A stretch of DNA of 16,845 bases from an uncultured Bacilli bacterium (lineage in GTDB: Bacteria; Bacillota_I; Bacilli_A; RF39; UBA660). Every line of letters starts with the position of its first letter. Within the stretch, counting starts at the first letter, position 1. The position numbers and the translations under genes are program-made. Of the stretch, positions 13,514 to 16,845 are shown piece by piece. The stretch lies in assembly GCA_947629285.1 (NCBI GenBank), contig CANRDA010000015.1, positions 1 to 16,845 on the forward strand. Direction: 5' to 3'. The notes below the pieces were generated by a model. That model made no database searches. It saw only the letters and a program-made list of their open reading frames with translations, and was not told the DNA's origin.

Positions 13514-14707
13514 TTATATTATCTCATTATAAATATTAGGATTCTTAAGTACTTTTATTAACTTATCTATTTCTTCTTTAGTATTGTAAAAATAAAAACT
13601 TATTCTACAAGTATTTTTAATTCCTAACTCTCCTTTTAATATTTTAGCACAATGATTTCCAGCTCTAACACATATATTATACTTATTTAAATATATAGCA
13701 AGGTCTTGGGAAAATATATCCTTCATATTAAAAGTTATAATACCACTATCACATTCTTCATTATATATTATTATATTATCTATTTCTTTTAATCTTTTTA
13801 TTGCATAATCTTTTAATTCTTTTTCTGTTTTTTCTATATTTGATATTCCTATTTTAAGCAAGTAGTTTAAAACACTGCCAAATGCAATAACATCAGCTAT
13901 ATTAGGAGTACCAGCTTCAAGATTATATGGCATTTCTTTATATTCTCTTTTTCCATCATATTCAAAATAAGAATTCATTCCACCACCAAATATGATTGGT
14001 TTTATATCGTTTAATAGCTCTTCTTTAACATACAATATTCCAACTCCAGTAGGACCACACATTTTATGTGCGGAGAAAGCTAAAAAATCCATATCAATAT
14101 CTTCTACATCTATTTTTTTATGAGGTACAGATTGTGCGCCATCTATTAATACTTTTATTCCTAACTTATGAGCATAATGTGTTATTTCTTTTATAGGTCT
14201 AGTATCCCCTACTACATTGGTCACATGAGCAATACTAATAACTTTTGTATTTGGGGTAATAGCACTTTTTACATTTTCCATAGTTACTCTATGACTAGAA
14301 TCTAATTTAATATAATTTACGTTTATACCTATTTCATCTTTTAATTCAAACCATGGGAGAATGTTTGAAGCATGTTCTGATACAGTAATTAATACTTCAT
14401 CACCTTTTTTTAAATAATTTTTAAAATATCCAAACACGACTTTATTTATAGAATCAGTGGTATTGCAAGTAAAAACAATTTGTTTAGCAGTTTTAGCATT
14501 AATAAATTTCCTTACCTTTTCTCTTGTACTTTCATACATTGCATCAACTTTTAAACTTATATCGTAATCTCCTCTATGTGCATTCGCGCTATAATTATTA
14601 TAATAATCTGCTAAACTATCTATCAATATATGAGGTTTTAAAGTAGTCGCACCATTATCAAAATAAATTATATCATTATTTAATAAGTTAAAGTCTTCTC
14701 TATTCAA
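13514..14707 (-). CDS. sufS: Cysteine desulfurase SufS (TTG start)
   Basis: A PLP-dependent class V aminotransferase-fold enzyme that removes sulfur from cysteine for Fe-S cluster assembly. Numbered from the start used here, the protein has 397 aa: YFDNGATTLKP near the N-terminus, TVSEHASNILPW (H112 region), the PLP aspartate in VLIDGAQSVPH (D189), the Schiff-base lysine in FSAHKMCGPTG (K215) and the catalytic cysteine in VRAGNHCAK (C353). The extended C-terminal loop and GIKNTCRISFYFYNT segment are typical of SufS-type desulfurases. The frame is open to an upstream TTG at 14729-14731, but TTG 14705-14707 has the strong GGAGGTGAT at 14711-14719 and gives the natural N-terminus MNREDFNLL. That ribosome-binding site is made by sufD's last codons and stop. 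Confidence 0.95.
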   Translation of the reverse strand: MNREDFNLLNNDIIYFDNGATTLKPHILIDSLADYYNNYSANAHRGDYDISLKVDAMYESTREKVRKFINAKTAKQIVFTCNTTDSINKVVFGYFKNYLKKGDEVLITVSEHASNILPWFELKDEIGINVNYIKLDSSHRVTMENVKSAITPNTKVISIAHVTNVVGDTRPIKEITHYAHKLGIKVLIDGAQSVPHKKIDVEDIDMDFLAFSAHKMCGPTGVGILYVKEELLNDIKPIIFGGGMNSYFEYDGKREYKEMPYNLEAGTPNIADVIAFGSVLNYLLKIGISNIEKTEKELKDYAIKRLKEIDNIIIYNEECDSGIITFNMKDIFSQDLAIYLNKYNICVRAGNHCAKILKGELGIKNTCRISFYFYNTKEEIDKLIKVLKNPNIYNEII

Positions 14708-14711
14708 AATA

Positions 14712-15512
14712 TCACCTCCAATACTTATCAATGTTTTTTGTTATAAAATCTAAAATTTTCTTATTATTTATATCGCTTGTTAAAAATCCTGTTATAAGTA
14801 ATTTTAAAGATGTTTTATAATCTAATCCTCTGCTTTGCATATAAAACATCTCTTCGTCACTAAATTTACCTATCAAGGCACTATGAGATGCTTCTACATT
14901 TGATGTATCAATATATAAATTTGGTCTTATTTCACATTTATTATTTGTCAAATTAATTATCCTATTACTTTGTGTTACTGTACATCCTGTTATTTCTTTT
15001 GGTACAAATGAAGATACCTGATATATAAGAGTACCGTCTTTTATACACACACCATTATTTTTTATATTACTTATAGTGTTTTTAGATTTATGAAATATAT
15101 GATAATCATAAGTTTCTTTGTCGTTACTAATAGTTTTAAAATTATAGTCTATTTTAGAATTTTCTCCAATTAGATTTAACGTTATCATTTCTTTTATTAT
15201 ATCTACATTTTGAAATTTAAATACATTTAAACAACAATTTCTATTTAAATTATATTTATACTGTACTTTACCACTTTTACCTTTAGTTACTATGTTAAGG
15301 TTTAGGTTTACATCTTCTTTTAAATCTATACAAAAATTTAATTTGGTATCATCTTTTAAATTTATTTCTATTTCTAAATCTGTTGATTTGGTTACTACTA
15401 TTTTTATTTCATTAATTGCGAATAAACACTCTTTTTCATAATATTCTATATTAATGCCACTATTTACATTCGCAATTTTTAAATTATCATCAACTACTTT
15501 TATTTTATTCAT
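14712..15512 (-). CDS. sufD: Short SufD-like Fe-S scaffold subunit
   Basis: A 266-aa SufB/SufD-family protein. The conserved C-terminal block is clear: KCEIRPNLYIDTSNVEASHS (about 192-211), ALIGKFSDEEMFYMQSRGL (212-230) and LKLLITGFL (236-244). The histidine in EASHSALIG (H210) and the lack of the SufB-type EHEA pattern make it SufD-like. The central region (about 30-180) is the Asn/Lys/Ile-rich beta-helix. Typical SufD is about 420 aa and SufB about 465 aa, so most of the N-terminal part is missing here. With SufC it should form the scaffold on which clusters are built in the cytosol. Its ATG overlaps the end of sufC by 8 nt, and its TGG-AGG-TGA end forms the sufS ribosome-binding site. Whether it works alone or with a SufB encoded elsewhere cannot be told. 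Confidence 0.87.
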   Translation of the reverse strand: MNKIKVVDDNLKIANVNSGINIEYYEKECLFAINEIKIVVTKSTDLEIEINLKDDTKLNFCIDLKEDVNLNLNIVTKGKSGKVQYKYNLNRNCCLNVFKFQNVDIIKEMITLNLIGENSKIDYNFKTISNDKETYDYHIFHKSKNTISNIKNNGVCIKDGTLIYQVSSFVPKEITGCTVTQSNRIINLTNNKCEIRPNLYIDTSNVEASHSALIGKFSDEEMFYMQSRGLDYKTSLKLLITGFLTSDINNKKILDFITKNIDKYWR

Positions 15513-16305
15513 TTTTTATTTTTCCCTTTATAATACATTCACTAGTAGAAACAAATTTTTTAGAACTTATATTTTTAAAACCGTTTTTTTCTATTTCTTT
15601 AACTAAAGAAGCATCACCAGTCTTTTCTATTTTACCATTACTTATTATATGTACATGTGTAGGTTTTACATAATCTAAAAGTCTTTGGTAATGTGTTATT
15701 AAAAGTATCCCAGGATTATATTTTTTATAGTATTCATATATAGCATTACCTATTATTTTTAAACTATCTACATCTAACCCTGAATCTATTTCATCTAGCA
15801 TTACTAAACTAGGCTTTAACATATACATTTGAAGTATTTCGTTTTTCTTTCTCTCACCACCACTAAAGCCTTGATTAATACCTCTATGTATCATATTTTT
15901 ATCCATGTTTAAAATTTCTACATTTTTATCAAGTTCTTTTATAAAATCAAATAATTTAAAAGATTCTTTTTCTCTTATGCTTAACGCACTTCTCAAAAAA
16001 TCAGCATTTGTTACACCTTCTATTTCAAGAGGTAATTGCATTCCTAAAAAAATACCTAATCTACTTCTTTCATCAACACTCATATTATTCAATAATACAT
16101 CATTGTAATATATATACCCATTTTCTATTTTGTAGTTTGAATCTCCCATTATTACTTTAGTAAGTGTGCTTTTACCTATCCCATTAATACCCATAAGTAC
16201 ATGTATTTCTTTGCTTTTTATTGTTAAATTAAAATCTTTTAATATTATTTTATTATCAACTGATACGGTCAAATTTTCTATTTTTAATATGTTCATAGTA
16301 ACCAA
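15505..16305 (-). CDS. sufC: SUF system ATPase SufC
   Basis: A cytosolic ABC-type ATPase that drives the SufB/SufD scaffold; 266 aa, close to the usual 250-260. Seen: ILKIENLTVSVDNK at the start, Walker A GINGIGKST (39-47, with Ile in place of the common Pro and Ser), Q-loop GMQLPLEIEGV (88-98), the SufC-type signature FSGGERKKNEI (147-157), Walker B LVMLDEIDSGLD (167-178) and the switch histidine ITHYQRLL (H205). The FSGGERKKNE form, instead of LSGGQ, is characteristic of SufC. The start is either TTG 16303-16305, with AGAGGA a few nt upstream, or ATG 16294-16296 at codon 4, which gives the more usual N-terminus MNILKIENL but has its ribosome-binding site 13 nt away. It is the first gene of the operon. 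Confidence 0.96.
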   Translation of the reverse strand: MVTMNILKIENLTVSVDNKIILKDFNLTIKSKEIHVLMGINGIGKSTLTKVIMGDSNYKIENGYIYYNDVLLNNMSVDERSRLGIFLGMQLPLEIEGVTNADFLRSALSIREKESFKLFDFIKELDKNVEILNMDKNMIHRGINQGFSGGERKKNEILQMYMLKPSLVMLDEIDSGLDVDSLKIIGNAIYEYYKKYNPGILLITHYQRLLDYVKPTHVHIISNGKIEKTGDASLVKEIEKNGFKNISSKKFVSTSECIIKGKIKNE

Positions 16306-16336
16306 TCATTCCTCTCATTTTATTAAAGGCACTAAT

Positions 16337-16369
16337 AATCTTTTCAGATTGTCACCCAAAATAATTATA
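16337..16369 (-). promoter_or_regulatory. Likely suf promoter and leader hairpin
   Basis: A perfect TATAAT on the minus strand (16364-16369) without a convincing -35. The predicted start is about 16357. The leader quickly forms a small AATCT-GAAA-AGATT hairpin with a GNRA-type loop (16337-16350), which could stabilise the 5' end. Confidence 0.45.
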
Positions 16370-16435
16370 CTAAATAATAATCAAAAAATAAAGAATTTAT
16401 ATGTTTAAAATTACTAAAATGTACCATAATATAAT

Positions 16436-16452
16436 GAATATTCGCAGTATTC
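16436..16452. repeat. Imperfect palindrome upstream of the suf promoter
   Basis: GAATATTCGCAGTATTC has matching 5-bp ends (GAATA/TATTC) around a 7-nt centre. It lies 67 bp upstream of the suf -10 and could be a regulator site. It does not match a Fur, PerR or IscR consensus that I know. Confidence 0.3.
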
Positions 16453-16456
16453 ACGG

Positions 16457-16476
16457 AAAAAGAGTTTACTCTTTTT
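16457..16476. other. AT-rich hairpin between nifJ and suf
   Basis: AAAAAGAG (16457-16464) and CTCTTTTT (16469-16476) form an 8-bp stem with a TTTA loop, like a bidirectional terminator. On the plus strand T-rich sequence follows; on the minus strand CCG follows the stem's own T-run. It may back up the nifJ terminator. Confidence 0.45.
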
Positions 16477-16483
16477 TTATAAA

Positions 16484-16523
16484 ATTTAAAAACTGAGTAA
16501 AAGTTATTCATTTTTACTCAGTT
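16484..16523 (-). terminator. nifJ terminator overlapping the stop codon
   Basis: On the minus strand AACTGAGTAAAA (16512-16523) pairs perfectly over 12 bp with TTTTACTCAGTT (16491-16502), with a 9-nt loop, followed by TTTAAATTT. The nifJ stop codon (16504-16506) lies in the loop, so the last coding triplets form the 5' arm. Confidence 0.8.
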
Positions 16524-16845
16524 TATTTTCTAAACTTTTATAATATTCAAACCTTTCTTGAGCACACTTTTTATTATTTTCAAGTAACTCTTTAGCGTGA
16601 TTTTTATTTACTTTTTCTAGCATAGAATATCTAGTTTGTAAGTTTAAAAATTCTTCATATTTATCAAAATCTACATTCTTACTATCAAGAGTAAATCCAT
16701 TTATAGGATGTCTTCTAAATATTGGATAGTAACCGCATTCTACTGCTAGACGTTCCATATTAACACTATTTGTCATACCACCTTTGATACCATGTGATAT
16801 ACAAGGTGCATAAGCAATTACTATAGATGGTCCACTATAATCATT
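16504..16845 (-). CDS. nifJ: Pyruvate:ferredoxin oxidoreductase, C-terminal end
   Basis: The last 113 codons of nifJ; the gene enters from the right edge. This enzyme oxidatively decarboxylates pyruvate to acetyl-CoA and reduces ferredoxin, using thiamine diphosphate and several 4Fe-4S clusters, and is typical of anaerobes. The fragment covers the end of the thiamine-binding domain, GPSIVIAYAPCISHGIKGG followed by MTNSVNMERLAVECGYYP, and then the C-terminal cap FTLDSKNVDFDKYEEFLNL and the helical end with AQERFEYYKSLE. The match to the known C-terminus of these enzymes of about 1,170 residues is strong. The internal ATG at 16774-16776 belongs to GGMTN and is not the start. The neighbouring suf genes would supply its clusters, but a terminator separates the units. 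Confidence 0.95.
   Translation of the reverse strand, partial: NDYSGPSIVIAYAPCISHGIKGGMTNSVNMERLAVECGYYPIFRRHPINGFTLDSKNVDFDKYEEFLNLQTRYSMLEKVNKNHAKELLENNKKCAQERFEYYKSLENKLSKNE

Noticed and set aside
14708..14731. Longer sufS start at TTG 14729-14731
   Set aside because: It would lie inside sufD without a ribosome-binding site. The downstream TTG has a near-perfect GGAGGTGAT and gives a typical SufS N-terminus.
16249..16311. 20-codon frame starting MRGMIGYYEH overlapping the sufC start
   Set aside because: It has an ATG near the ribosome-binding region but no ribosome-binding site of its own, and lies out of frame within sufC's first codons. A regulatory upstream frame is possible but unsupported.
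15905..16408. Two plus-strand frames over sufC and its leader
   Set aside because: They are antisense to a complete ABC ATPase and its promoter, and have no motif.
1..16845. CRISPR arrays, tRNA or rRNA genes, transposases, phage genes
   Set aside because: I read both strands for regular repeats, cloverleaf motifs and transposase or integrase signatures and saw none.

Overview
The window is very AT-rich and every gene I can support reads leftward on the minus strand, so gene order below follows transcription, from high to low coordinates. A clear Spo0A marks an endospore-lineage Firmicute (Bacillota). The pyruvate:ferredoxin oxidoreductase fragment points to an anaerobe. The low GC, a shortened SUF locus and a Mollicute-type glycolipid glycosyltransferase suggest an uncultured gut Bacilli/Clostridia-like lineage; the exact taxon is inference. 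Most starts are preceded by the GGTGA half of the extended Shine-Dalgarno (SD) sequence, about 4 nt before the start codon.

Right part (about 16845-13480): the C-terminal end of nifJ (pyruvate:ferredoxin oxidoreductase) with a terminator over its stop codon, then a tightly packed sufC-sufD-sufS operon for iron-sulfur cluster assembly, closed by a terminator. SufD is unusually short, and no sufB or sufU follows. Middle part (about 13434-7630): pgk heads a packed operon with a lipid-flippase-like membrane protein and a GT4 glycosyltransferase. spo0A follows, with two tandem 0A-box-like sites upstream. Then come a degenerate NodB-like polysaccharide deacetylase, a stand-alone CinA C-terminal (PncC-like) protein and a U32 peptidase-family protein of the RNA-hydroxylation (RlhA/TrhP) type.

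Left part (about 5460-1) looks accessory. It opens with a sigma-A-like promoter, a yybP-ykoY (Mn2+) riboswitch aptamer and an intrinsic terminator sharing the aptamer's closing strand. This is an ON-switch arrangement in front of a 201-aa protein of unknown function. That protein is not a recognisable Mn exporter, and I consider this the most interesting object here. Further left are an HD-domain phosphohydrolase, a possible 23-aa hydrophobic peptide, a 524-aa protein of unknown function, a SAM methyltransferase, an aminoglycoside-phosphotransferase-fold kinase with a possible 8-codon leader peptide, and the start of a Sel1-repeat protein.

No rRNA, tRNA, CRISPR array, transposase, phage gene or replication origin was seen. 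No gene-free stretch exceeds 300 bases; the longest (5211-5485) is filled by the riboswitch leader.
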